A DNA stretch of 64,000 bases from CAXBBB01 sp963841855 (lineage in GTDB: Bacteria; Bacteroidota; Rhodothermia; Rhodothermales; BA12). The notes beneath the pieces are model-generated. The model made no database searches. It saw only the letters and a program-made list of their open reading frames with translations, and had not been told where the DNA came from. The DNA lies in the NCBI GenBank assembly GCA_963841855.1, contig CAWJEJ010000003.1:620001-684000 (forward strand), in the 5' to 3' direction. Numbering within the stretch: the stretch's first letter is position 1; each line of letters starts with the position of its first letter. Positions 18,417 through 25,419 of this stretch are shown one piece after another. A program made the translations under genes and the position numbers.

Positions 18417-19796
18417 TCAGACCGGTATTGCCTCTGTCCGGTCGTCGAGCAGAAGCGCCGTCGCCGTCGGGTCGTCGCGCAGGCAGGCATCGCGCACCAA
18501 ACTCTGGCGGACGTAAGCACGCGTGCGGTCGAGCGCTTGCAGGGCGAACCGGCGCTGAAGCGTACGCCCGAGCAGCCCGAAGCCGATGCGATACACGATG
18601 TTGGGGATCCGCGCGCGCTTGGAGAACGAATGGACGCGGAAGTAGACGCGCCCGCTCCACTCACGCTTGACGATCTCGAACGTGATCTCGCCGCGTTCGA
18701 AGTGCCCCTCCAGCGTCCGGTAACTATAGCCCCACACGTGCTCGTCACCCTCGGGCGTGGTCCGCGTCTCGTCGAGCGTGCGGCTGATGCGGACGCCGAA
18801 CGGAAAGCGGAAACCGGCGAAGCGAGCGTCGAGCAGCATTGTCCGCCCCTCCATCTCGCTGTCGGGATCGAATACTCCGCGCACGCGCTTGGGGTTGGGG
18901 AAGCGGTACGCGCGCACAAACTGGGTGGCGCGGGCAAACGACCCGTTCTCCAAAGGTGGCCCAGGCGGTTCGGCTATGAGGTACGTGCGGTCGTCGTCGT
19001 GATTCCAGCCCGCAGGTGGCGCGCCAGACGAAGAGTCGGCGTCGAAGTTGAGCGCGCGTGCGGCCAAGTCGGCGAGTGTGCCTTGATGCGGTGCCATCTC
19101 AGCCGCGTCGCGCGTCGTCATCGGATCGGCGTAGGGCGCCTGGAACGTGCGCACGTCCACGTCGGCTGGTGGCGCGGACGATACCAGCCGCGACGCTTCG
19201 CGGCAAAACTGCGTCCACATGTACGTCTGCCCCTGCTGCGCCGCATGCGCCCAGCGGTAGGCGAGGTCTACGGCGGGCGTGTGGCTGCGCGCGCGCGAGT
19301 AGATGCGAAACCGAAGGCCTGGCTCGGCCGCAGATAGGTCGACGACTTCGAACGTGATGCGCCCGGCCTCCATGTGGTCGTCCAGCGTAGCCAGTTCGAA
19401 CGCCGTCGGCGTGACGCGCGTGGCCTCGACGGGGCCGTCCCACGGGCCGGTGATGTGGATGTAAAAACGGTCGCCCACGGCCATGCGCCCGGTTTCGCCG
19501 TGTGTCTTCTCGAAGCGCGCGATCTCGGAAGGCGTGCACAGCTGCGGATCTGCCTGGATCTGCGCCATCCACTCGGCCGCCGCCACGACCGGGTTCGCCA
19601 CGTCGATCTGGTAGCGGCGAAAGAAGAGCGGTCCCGTTCCCTCGCCGATGGTCTGCCGCTCTCGGTCGCGCTGTTCGAGGCGGCGGCTCCGTACGAGAGA
19701 TGCCTGGTTGCGCTGCCACATCGCGTAGCCCCCAGCGGCGGCGGCGGCGGCGGTGGCAGCGGCGGTGGCGAGAGCGATTCGGCGAGTGGGAGACAT
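18417..19796 (-). CDS. Tandem DUF1990-like domain protein with N-terminal membrane segment
   Basis: Start placed at the ATG at 19796, which opens an Ala-rich transmembrane or signal segment (IALATAAATAAAAAAGGYAMW). The 459-residue protein has two related halves. The first (about 45-205) has DRFYIHITGPWDGPVEAT, FELATLDDHMEAGRITFEV and GLRFRIYSRARS. The second (about 285-440) has FGVRISRTLDETRT, WGYSYRTLEGHFERGEITF and VYFRVHSFSKRA. The second half is the canonical DUF1990 pattern; the first looks like a diverged copy. DUF1990 function is unknown. Divergent from the lipase gene, 122 bases apart. Confidence 0.75.
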   Translation of the reverse strand: MSPTRRIALATAAATAAAAAAGGYAMWQRNQASLVRSRRLEQRDRERQTIGEGTGPLFFRRYQIDVANPVVAAAEWMAQIQADPQLCTPSEIARFEKTHGETGRMAVGDRFYIHITGPWDGPVEATRVTPTAFELATLDDHMEAGRITFEVVDLSAAEPGLRFRIYSRARSHTPAVDLAYRWAHAAQQGQTYMWTQFCREASRLVSSAPPADVDVRTFQAPYADPMTTRDAAEMAPHQGTLADLAARALNFDADSSSGAPPAGWNHDDDRTYLIAEPPGPPLENGSFARATQFVRAYRFPNPKRVRGVFDPDSEMEGRTMLLDARFAGFRFPFGVRISRTLDETRTTPEGDEHVWGYSYRTLEGHFERGEITFEIVKREWSGRVYFRVHSFSKRARIPNIVYRIGFGLLGRTLQRRFALQALDRTRAYVRQSLVRDACLRDDPTATALLLDDRTEAIPV

Positions 19797-19918
19797 GGCG
19801 TGGAGCGGTAGTGTGAGTCTGCTTGAATCCGATGCTACCGAGCCAAGGTCCCTGCCGGGCGGTAACCACCTGGCGAGAAAGGCGTAGCGCCGATCGTTCA
19901 CCTTCCAACTGATCCGCC

Positions 19919-20647
19919 ATGCTTCGCCTGCTCCTCGTACTCACCCTCGTGCCCACCGCTCCGGTCTGGGGCCAAGAGTGCGCCGTCCTGCTGCACGGCC
20001 TGGCGCGCACGTCCGGTTCGATGTCCGAAGTCGAACGCGTGCTGACCAACGAAGGCTACCATGTCGTCAACGCGGGCTACCCCTCGCGCGACTTCCCCAT
20101 CGACGTGCTGGCCGAATCGACGATCCCCGGTGCGCTGCGAGAGTGTCCCGAGGCGGCGAATGTCCACTTCGTGACGCATTCGATGGGCGGCATCCTGGTG
20201 CGCTACTATCTGGGGCAACATCCAGTCAAGCGGCTGGGTCGCGTCGTCATGATGGGACCGCCCAACGGCGGCAGCCAAGTCGTTGACAAACTGCGCAGCG
20301 TGCCCGGCTTCGGCGCGATCAACGGGCAGGCGGGCGACCAACTCGGCACCGACACGACGAGCGTCCCCGTGGGGCTCGGTCCGGCGACGTTCGAGGTGGG
20401 CGTCATCGCCGGAAACCGCAGCCTCAGCCCGATCTTGTCGGCCCTGCTTCCCGGCCCGGACGACGGGAAAATCGCCGTCGCCCAGACGTGTCTAGGCGGA
20501 ATGGCCGATCACATCGTCCTGCCCGTCACCCACACGTTCATGATGCGCAACGGAAGCGTGCTGCGGCAGATCGTGCGCTTCTTAGAAACAGGCGCGTTCA
20601 ACGACGAGAAAGGCGAACGCGGCGCGTGGGATAGGGCAAGCGAATAA
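19919..20647 (+). CDS. Secreted triacylglycerol-lipase-like alpha/beta hydrolase
   Basis: 242 residues with signal peptide (MLRLLLVLTLVPTAPVWGQ). The motifs are LLHGLARTSGSM (oxyanion region), THSMGGILVRYY (nucleophile Ser88), an Asp in PGPDDGKIAV and a catalytic His in VTHTFMM near the C-terminus. This arrangement fits the LipA/PGAP1-like esterase group, often called acetyltransferases/hydrolases with alpha/beta fold. Lipid or ester hydrolysis outside the cytoplasm is likely; substrate unknown. The stop lies a few bases from the displaced valS tail on the other strand. Confidence 0.85.
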   Translation: MLRLLLVLTLVPTAPVWGQECAVLLHGLARTSGSMSEVERVLTNEGYHVVNAGYPSRDFPIDVLAESTIPGALRECPEAANVHFVTHSMGGILVRYYLGQHPVKRLGRVVMMGPPNGGSQVVDKLRSVPGFGAINGQAGDQLGTDTTSVPVGLGPATFEVGVIAGNRSLSPILSALLPGPDDGKIAVAQTCLGGMADHIVLPVTHTFMMRNGSVLRQIVRFLETGAFNDEKGERGAWDRASE

Positions 20648-20650
20648 ACT

Positions 20651-20761
20651 CTACGCTGCCTCCAACTCAGAACGTGAGACGACGAGTCGGTCGATTTCAG
20701 CCTGCGCGTCGCGGGCTTTCTGGCGCTCCTTCTCGACGATGTCCTCGGGTGCACGCTGGAA
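20651..20761 (-). pseudogene. Displaced 3' end of valS (36-codon remnant)
   Basis: The minus strand encodes FQRAPEDIVEKERQKARDAQ then AEIDRLVVSRSELEAA and a TAG stop. This aligns with the end of the intact ValRS downstream of its last linker (FTARAPEEVV, EKERQKARDAQAEIDRL, ...SRDELG). No start and no upstream ValRS sequence accompany it. It lies 785 bases beyond the intact valS stop, on the far side of the inserted coiled-coil gene, and is read as the original valS tail separated by that insertion. Confidence 0.8.
20685..20756. repeat. Left copy of direct repeat flanking the valS-tail insertion (att-like)
   Basis: Bases 20709-20739 form a perfect 31-bp direct repeat with 21598-21628 (offset 889), inside longer imperfect similarity that includes another exact 14-bp block at 20685-20698. 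The core encodes part of KERQKARDA of ValRS. Confidence 0.8.
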
Positions 20762-20789
20762 TAAGTAGCCAGCATCTGAAAGAACTCCA

Positions 20790-21542
20790 TCATATTTCGT
20801 AGCCAGCAAGCTCTGCCCTCATCTCTGACATAACCTCTTCGAGTTTTCGCCTCACTTTATCACCTAAATCCTCAAGAATAGACTGAATGGCACTGATTTG
20901 CTCTGGGGACATAGCGCCTAATCCAGGACCACCTTGAATAACTGAATATGTCGCTTGTCTCTGTTCCTCCATCAGAGCTTCAGCCTGATTTAGGAAGACA
21001 AAAAGCTTATCTCCAGCGACGAGCCGCAAACTCTGCATTTCATGCATAATAGCAACATGAGCATCGTTGTCGTCTTGCAAAGCATCGAGGGACGAATCCA
21101 TAAGATTTGCCAGTTGCTCTTCATAATCGAATTCATCTTGCGACTCTATTGACTCCATTATGCTTCGAAAAAATCCCTTGGACTGGTCGAGCATTCTTTG
21201 AAGCACCCCAATCGAACGACGCCGACTTTCTCTGCCTGCCTTAGCTCTACCGTCTATCAGGCCCCAGAAGTGTTGGAACTGAGAACGCTTCTGCTCAAAT
21301 CTCTGAAATCGAACCTTGGCCTTGACTTCATTTTCTGAGTTGAGACGAGATAGATCTGCCTCATGGTCACGCTGGAGTCGCGCAATCTGTGCTGTCTTGT
21401 GATCCCGATCTTTCTCTTTAGACTTCGGAACCCGCTCTGATGCTTGACAAGCCAGCCCATTCCTGCGATGAGTCAGATTTGAAGCCATCCACACCCAAGC
21501 GGGAATTGAGTTAATGAAGGTGATCTGAGAACTGGTGGCCAT
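20790..21542 (-). CDS. Coiled-coil protein of unknown function carried by the valS-tail insertion
   Basis: A 250-residue product. Residues 1-25 are fairly hydrophobic. Residues about 40-100 and 215-245 are charged helices with heptad character (IARLQRDHEADLSRLNSENE, LEDLGDKVRRKLEEVM), and the middle is acidic and helical (ESIESQDEFDYEEQ). I do not recognise a family. Base composition differs from its surroundings: two hand-counted 60-base lines are 38% and 45% GC against 62% for one line of valS. The ATG at 21542 lies three bases after the valS stop, so translation could be coupled, although a later start (Met19) is possible. Being the only gene between the two valS tails, it is presumably cargo of the insertion. 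Confidence 0.7.
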   Translation of the reverse strand: MATSSQITFINSIPAWVWMASNLTHRRNGLACQASERVPKSKEKDRDHKTAQIARLQRDHEADLSRLNSENEVKAKVRFQRFEQKRSQFQHFWGLIDGRAKAGRESRRRSIGVLQRMLDQSKGFFRSIMESIESQDEFDYEEQLANLMDSSLDALQDDNDAHVAIMHEMQSLRLVAGDKLFVFLNQAEALMEEQRQATYSVIQGGPGLGAMSPEQISAIQSILEDLGDKVRRKLEEVMSEMRAELAGYEI

Positions 21543-21545
21543 TGC

Positions 21546-24221
21546 TCAACCTAACTCGTCGCGCGAAGCCGTCAGTCGGTCGATTTCGGCTTGGGCATCG
21601 CGGGCTTTCTGGCGCTCCTTCTCGACGACCTCCTCGGGCGCGCGAGCAGTAAACTTCTCGTTGCCCAACTTGCGCTCGACCGACTGCAAGAACTGCTGCT
21701 TCTGCTCGATCTCACGTGTCAGCCGGTCGCGCTCGGCTTCCAAGTCGATCATGCCTGCCAGCGGGACAAATACCTGCGCATGTCCGGCGACGACCGTTGC
21801 GGATGCCGACGGGCGCGGCGCGTCGACGGCGACTTTGATCTCGGCACGGGCCAAGCGGGCGAAGTAGGCCGAGTGTTCGTTGAGCGGCGCGATCAGATCG
21901 GCCTGCGATGTCGCGAGCGATACGACCGCGGCGACCTCCTTGCTCGGGGCGACGCCATAGCTCGCCTTGACCGAGCGGACGCCGCTGACCAACTCTTGCA
22001 CCAACTCGAAAACGGCCAACGCTCGGTCGTCTTCGTGGGCGGGCGAGTGGGCGGGCCAGCTGCTCGTGATGCAGGCTTCTCCGGCAGCGCGCGGACGCAG
22101 GCGGTGCCACAACTCTTCGGTGATGAATGGCATGAACGGATGCAAAAGCTGCATCATCTGCTCGTACAACTCGACGGCCAGAGCGATCGTCTCGTCGCTC
22201 ATCGTCTCGCCTGCGTCGGGCTTGATCAGTTCGAGGTACCAGTCGCAGTAGTCGCGCCAGAACAGGTCGTAGAGCGCCAAAACGGCTTCGCTCAACCGGT
22301 AGCGCTCCATCGACGCCTCGACGGCTGCGATCGTTTGGTTGAGGCGCGTCACCATCCAGCGCTCGACGAGCGTCAGGTCGGCGAACTCGCGCGTCCTGAG
22401 GTACGACGTGTCGGCGTCCATGAACTGGCCGAACACGTTGTACGCGTTCCAGATCTTGTTGGCGAAGTTGCGGCCCATCTCGAACTTGGTCGGCTCCAGT
22501 CGGATGTCCTGGCCAGGCGTGCACAGCACGGTCAGGCTGTAGCGAACGGCGTCGGCTCCATACTGCTCGATCATGTCGATCGGGTCGATGCCGTTGCCCA
22601 GACTTTTGGACATCCACCGGCCCTCTTTGTCCTTGATCATGCCCGTGATGAACACGTCGCGGAAGGGCGGCGCGTCCATGAAGTGCAGGCCCGCCATCAC
22701 CATGCGCGCGATCCAGAAGTAGAGGATGTCGTAGCCGCTAACGAGCACGTGACCCGGGTAGAAGGCGGCCAGATCGCGCGTCGTGTCGGGCCAGCCCAGC
22801 GTGGCAAACGGCCAAAGCCATGACGAGAACCACGTGTCGAGCACGTCGTCGTCCTGCACCATGCCCGGCTCGGGTTGGTCGATGCTGACGACCGGATCGC
22901 GCGCTGGGTCGCGCTCGCCGCTGGCATCGACGTAGTACCACGCCGGAATCCGGTGCCCCCACCAGAGCTGGCGGCTGATCGTCCAGTCGCGCACGTTCTC
23001 GAGCCAGCGGTAGTATTCGTTCTCCCAGCGCTTGGGATGGAAGACGACTTGGCCGTCGCGGACGACCTCGAGCGCGGGATCGGCTAGCGGCTTCATCCGC
23101 ACGAACCACTGCGTGCTCTGCAGCGGCTCGATGACGGCTTTGCTGCGGCTGCTGATCGGGACGGTCGCGCGGTACGGTTCGATCTTGTCGAGCAGCCCGG
23201 CCGCTTCGAGATCGGCGACGATGGCGCGACGCGCGTCGAAGCGGTCCTGCCCGGCGTAAGGACCGGCGGCGTCGGTCAGCTTGGCGTCCATTCCGATGAC
23301 GCTGATGAAATCCAAGTCGTGGCGCTTGCCGATGTCGAAGTCATTCTTGTCGTGCGCGGGCGTGATCTTGAGCGCTCCGGCTCCGAAATCGGCCTTGACG
23401 TAGTCGTCGGCAATGACGGGGACGACGCGATCGGTCAGCGGCACGCGCACGTTCTTGCCAACGTAGGACGCGTAGCGCTCGTCCTCTGGATGGACGGCGA
23501 CGGCCGTATCGCCCATGATCGTCTCGGGCCGCGTCGTCGCAACGGTGATGCTGCCGCTTCCGTCTTCTAGTTCGTAGCGGACGAACCACAGGCTGCCGTC
23601 GCGCTCGACGCTGTCGACCTCCTCGTCCGAGATCGCCGTCTGCCCGTCCGGGTCCCAGTTGACCAAGTAGTTGCCCCTGTAGATCAGACCGTCCTGGTAC
23701 AGCTTGACGAACGTCTCTTGGACGGCGCGCGTGAAGCCCTCATCCATCGTGAACCGGCCTCTTTCGCTGTCGGCGCTGACGCCCAGGCGCCGCTTCTGCT
23801 CGAGGATCGCGCCGCCGTACTCGTCTTTCCACTCCCAGACCTTGTCGATAAACGCCGCTCGGCCCAGATCGTGGCGCGTCTGTCCCGTTTCCTCTTTCAT
23901 CGTCTGCTCGACCCGGTTCTGCGTCGCGATTCCGGCGTGGTCGAGGCCCGGCATCCAGAGCGCGTTGTAGCCCTGCATCCGCTTCATCCGCGTCAGCGCA
24001 TCCTGAACCGCGTCCTGCAACGCGTGCCCCATATGCAGGCGGCCTGTCACGTTGGGCGGCGGCATCATGATCACGAACGGCTCCTTGTTCGAGGTCTCGT
24101 CGGCGTGGAAGTAGCGCGCGTCCTCCCAGTAGCTTTGCCACTTGGCTTCGATGGCCGACGGCTCGTACGAAGTCGACGCCTCGTTGGCGGCGGGTGGAGT
24201 CGGGATGGGGCGGTCGGTCAT
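21546..24221 (-). CDS. valS: Valyl-tRNA synthetase
   Basis: Charges tRNA-Val in the cytoplasm. The start is set at the ATG at 24221 (MTDRPIPTPPA); ten further in-frame codons upstream are unlikely. The 891-residue length is normal for bacterial ValRS. Visible landmarks are the HIGH-type motif GRLHMGHALQDAVQD, editing-domain sequence (VATTRPETIMGDTAVAV), the KMSKS-type loop EGRWMSKSLGNGIDP, the anticodon-binding region and the C-terminal coiled coil. In the KMSKS loop the first Lys is Trp; the essential second Lys is kept. The last ~30 codons are probably a replacement delivered with the downstream insertion, since an older-looking tail is found at 20651-20761. Confidence 0.97.
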   Translation of the reverse strand: MTDRPIPTPPAANEASTSYEPSAIEAKWQSYWEDARYFHADETSNKEPFVIMMPPPNVTGRLHMGHALQDAVQDALTRMKRMQGYNALWMPGLDHAGIATQNRVEQTMKEETGQTRHDLGRAAFIDKVWEWKDEYGGAILEQKRRLGVSADSERGRFTMDEGFTRAVQETFVKLYQDGLIYRGNYLVNWDPDGQTAISDEEVDSVERDGSLWFVRYELEDGSGSITVATTRPETIMGDTAVAVHPEDERYASYVGKNVRVPLTDRVVPVIADDYVKADFGAGALKITPAHDKNDFDIGKRHDLDFISVIGMDAKLTDAAGPYAGQDRFDARRAIVADLEAAGLLDKIEPYRATVPISSRSKAVIEPLQSTQWFVRMKPLADPALEVVRDGQVVFHPKRWENEYYRWLENVRDWTISRQLWWGHRIPAWYYVDASGERDPARDPVVSIDQPEPGMVQDDDVLDTWFSSWLWPFATLGWPDTTRDLAAFYPGHVLVSGYDILYFWIARMVMAGLHFMDAPPFRDVFITGMIKDKEGRWMSKSLGNGIDPIDMIEQYGADAVRYSLTVLCTPGQDIRLEPTKFEMGRNFANKIWNAYNVFGQFMDADTSYLRTREFADLTLVERWMVTRLNQTIAAVEASMERYRLSEAVLALYDLFWRDYCDWYLELIKPDAGETMSDETIALAVELYEQMMQLLHPFMPFITEELWHRLRPRAAGEACITSSWPAHSPAHEDDRALAVFELVQELVSGVRSVKASYGVAPSKEVAAVVSLATSQADLIAPLNEHSAYFARLARAEIKVAVDAPRPSASATVVAGHAQVFVPLAGMIDLEAERDRLTREIEQKQQFLQSVERKLGNEKFTARAPEEVVEKERQKARDAQAEIDRLTASRDELG
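21574..21645. repeat. Right copy of direct repeat flanking the valS-tail insertion (att-like)
   Basis: Inside the functional valS 3' end. Bases 21598-21628 are identical over 31 bp to the left copy, and 21574-21587 match another 14 bp. The two copies bound an 889-bp unit that contains one gene. Confidence 0.8.
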
Positions 24222-24358
24222 GGCATCAGTCGGCAAAAGGCAGAGGCGCAAGATGCAACGCCGCCGCGCTCCGAATCAACGCGCAGACGCGAGGATGGGG
24301 CGAAAAGGAAGAAGCGAGACCGAACCGGCGATAGACACGCTCGTTGACTCGTACCCAC

Positions 24359-24372
24359 ATCGTAATCACGAT
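24359..24372 (+). promoter_or_regulatory. Small inverted repeat before mazE (possible autoregulatory operator)
   Basis: ATCGT-AATC-ACGAT ends three bases before the mazE start. MazE/MazF complexes usually repress their own promoter, so a palindrome here is a reasonable operator candidate, but the arms are only 5 bp. A TTGACT at 24344-24349 could be a -35 element; no matching -10 was found. Confidence 0.3.
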
Positions 24373-24375
24373 ACT

Positions 24376-24633
24376 ATGACGGTGAAGACCAAAATCGTAC
24401 GCATCGGCAACTCGCAGGGCGTGCGCATCCCTAAATCCGCACTTGCTCAGAGCGGACTCTCCGGTGATTTAGAGATGGAAGTTGCCAATGGGCGCATCAT
24501 ACTGCACGCACCATCGCATCCGCGAGCCGGATGGGAGGAGGCATTCACAGAGATGGCGCAAAATGGAGACGATGAATTACTTGACTCGGACACGTCGACT
24601 TCGTCATGGGATGATGAGGAGTGGGAATGGTGA
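24376..24633 (+). CDS. mazE: MazE/AbrB-type antitoxin
   Basis: 85 residues from the ATG at 24376; the upstream in-frame extension overlaps the valS 5' end on the other strand and is not protein-like. TKIVRIGNSQGVRIPKSAL and LEMEVANGRIIL form the swapped-hairpin AbrB/MazE DNA-binding fold. The C-terminus is very acidic (SSWDDEEWEW), as expected for the segment that blocks MazF. The stop overlaps the toxin start (ATGGTGA), giving translational coupling. Confidence 0.9.
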   Translation: MTVKTKIVRIGNSQGVRIPKSALAQSGLSGDLEMEVANGRIILHAPSHPRAGWEEAFTEMAQNGDDELLDSDTSTSSWDDEEWEW

Positions 24634-24959
24634 GTCGAATCTTCCGCCGTTTCGACATACATCTCGTAACACTCGACCCAACGCTAGGTAGCGAGATCAA
24701 GAAGAAACGGCCTTGTCTGATCGTCTCGCCAGACGAAATCAACCGCCGCCTTCGCACAGTGGTCGTACTTCCGATGACGAGTAAAGGCCGTTCTTACCCA
24801 TCACGCGTCGCTTGCACGTTCCAAGGCACAGATGGGCTGATCGTGCTCGACCAAGTCCGCACCGTCGACAAATCGCAATTGGTAAAGCTTTTAGGTACTC
24901 TTGACTTCGAAACACAGCAGCAAGTAGCAGATCGGTTGCGCATTTTCTTCTCTGAATGA
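24627..24959 (+). CDS. mazF: MazF/PemK-family endoribonuclease toxin
   Basis: 110 residues starting at the ATG at 24627, which overlaps the antitoxin stop; a GTG six bases earlier is also in frame. The family signature is visible: RRFDIHLVTLDPTLGSEI, KKRPCLIVSPDEIN, TVVVLPMTSK, GLIVLDQVRTVDKSQL and KLLGTLD. In MazF the Arg of the RP turn and the Ser/Thr of the PMTS strand form the active site, and both are present. It cleaves mRNA at short sites when freed of MazE. Its stop overlaps the next gene by four bases, so a third gene belongs to the transcript. Confidence 0.92.
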   Translation: MVSRIFRRFDIHLVTLDPTLGSEIKKKRPCLIVSPDEINRRLRTVVVLPMTSKGRSYPSRVACTFQGTDGLIVLDQVRTVDKSQLVKLLGTLDFETQQQVADRLRIFFSE

Positions 24960-25360
24960 CTGACCGCAACACCGCCTTTCTCGCCCTCCGCCCCACCGTC
25001 AACGCCGACCCCGATGCGGCTTCGTCGGACGTCGAGCGGTTCTTCCACGCGACGCTGCGGCCCGTCCTCAAACTGCAAAACGAGACGCTGCTGACAATCG
25101 TCGCGCGCGGGGTGGGCAAGCGGGTGAAGGGGCTAGCCGACTTTGCGCCGGACGATCAGCGCGAGCGGTTGATGCAGGCGTTGGCGGGTGACTCGCGGCT
25201 CAAGCGGACGCTCGTCGGCGTCGTGTACGGAATGCTGACGGCCCAAGAGTTGGCGTTTGCGCTGGACCACGAGGCCGAGGTCAGGCGCCGGATCGTGTCG
25301 CTGCTGGGCGAGCGGGTGCGGAGCCAGTCAGAAGCGGTGGCGCAGCGCGTGAAGATGTAG
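24956..25360 (+). CDS. Conserved helical hypothetical protein, co-transcribed with mazEF
   Basis: 134 residues, starting within the mazF stop (ATGA). All predicted helix: VERFFHATLRPVLKLQNETL, FAPDDQRERLMQAL, LKRTLVGVVYGMLTAQEL. The pattern (N-terminal ALRPT, ATLRPVLKLQ, later LVG.V.G..T..E) recalls a small family widespread in Bacteroidota that is often mislabelled glyoxalase. I see no glyoxalase metal ligands. Function is unknown. The overlap suggests co-expression with the toxin-antitoxin pair but not necessarily a shared role. Confidence 0.75.
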   Translation: MTDRNTAFLALRPTVNADPDAASSDVERFFHATLRPVLKLQNETLLTIVARGVGKRVKGLADFAPDDQRERLMQALAGDSRLKRTLVGVVYGMLTAQELAFALDHEAEVRRRIVSLLGERVRSQSEAVAQRVKM

Positions 25361-25419
25361 CACCTCGCAGGTGACCGCGCACCGCAGTTCGTTGATTGAG
25401 ATTCTACCTCTTTCGCGCT

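Noticed and set aside
20648..21560. A tRNA gene as the integration target beside valS
   Set aside because: No cloverleaf or T-arm sequence was found; the duplicated sequence is protein-coding (end of valS).
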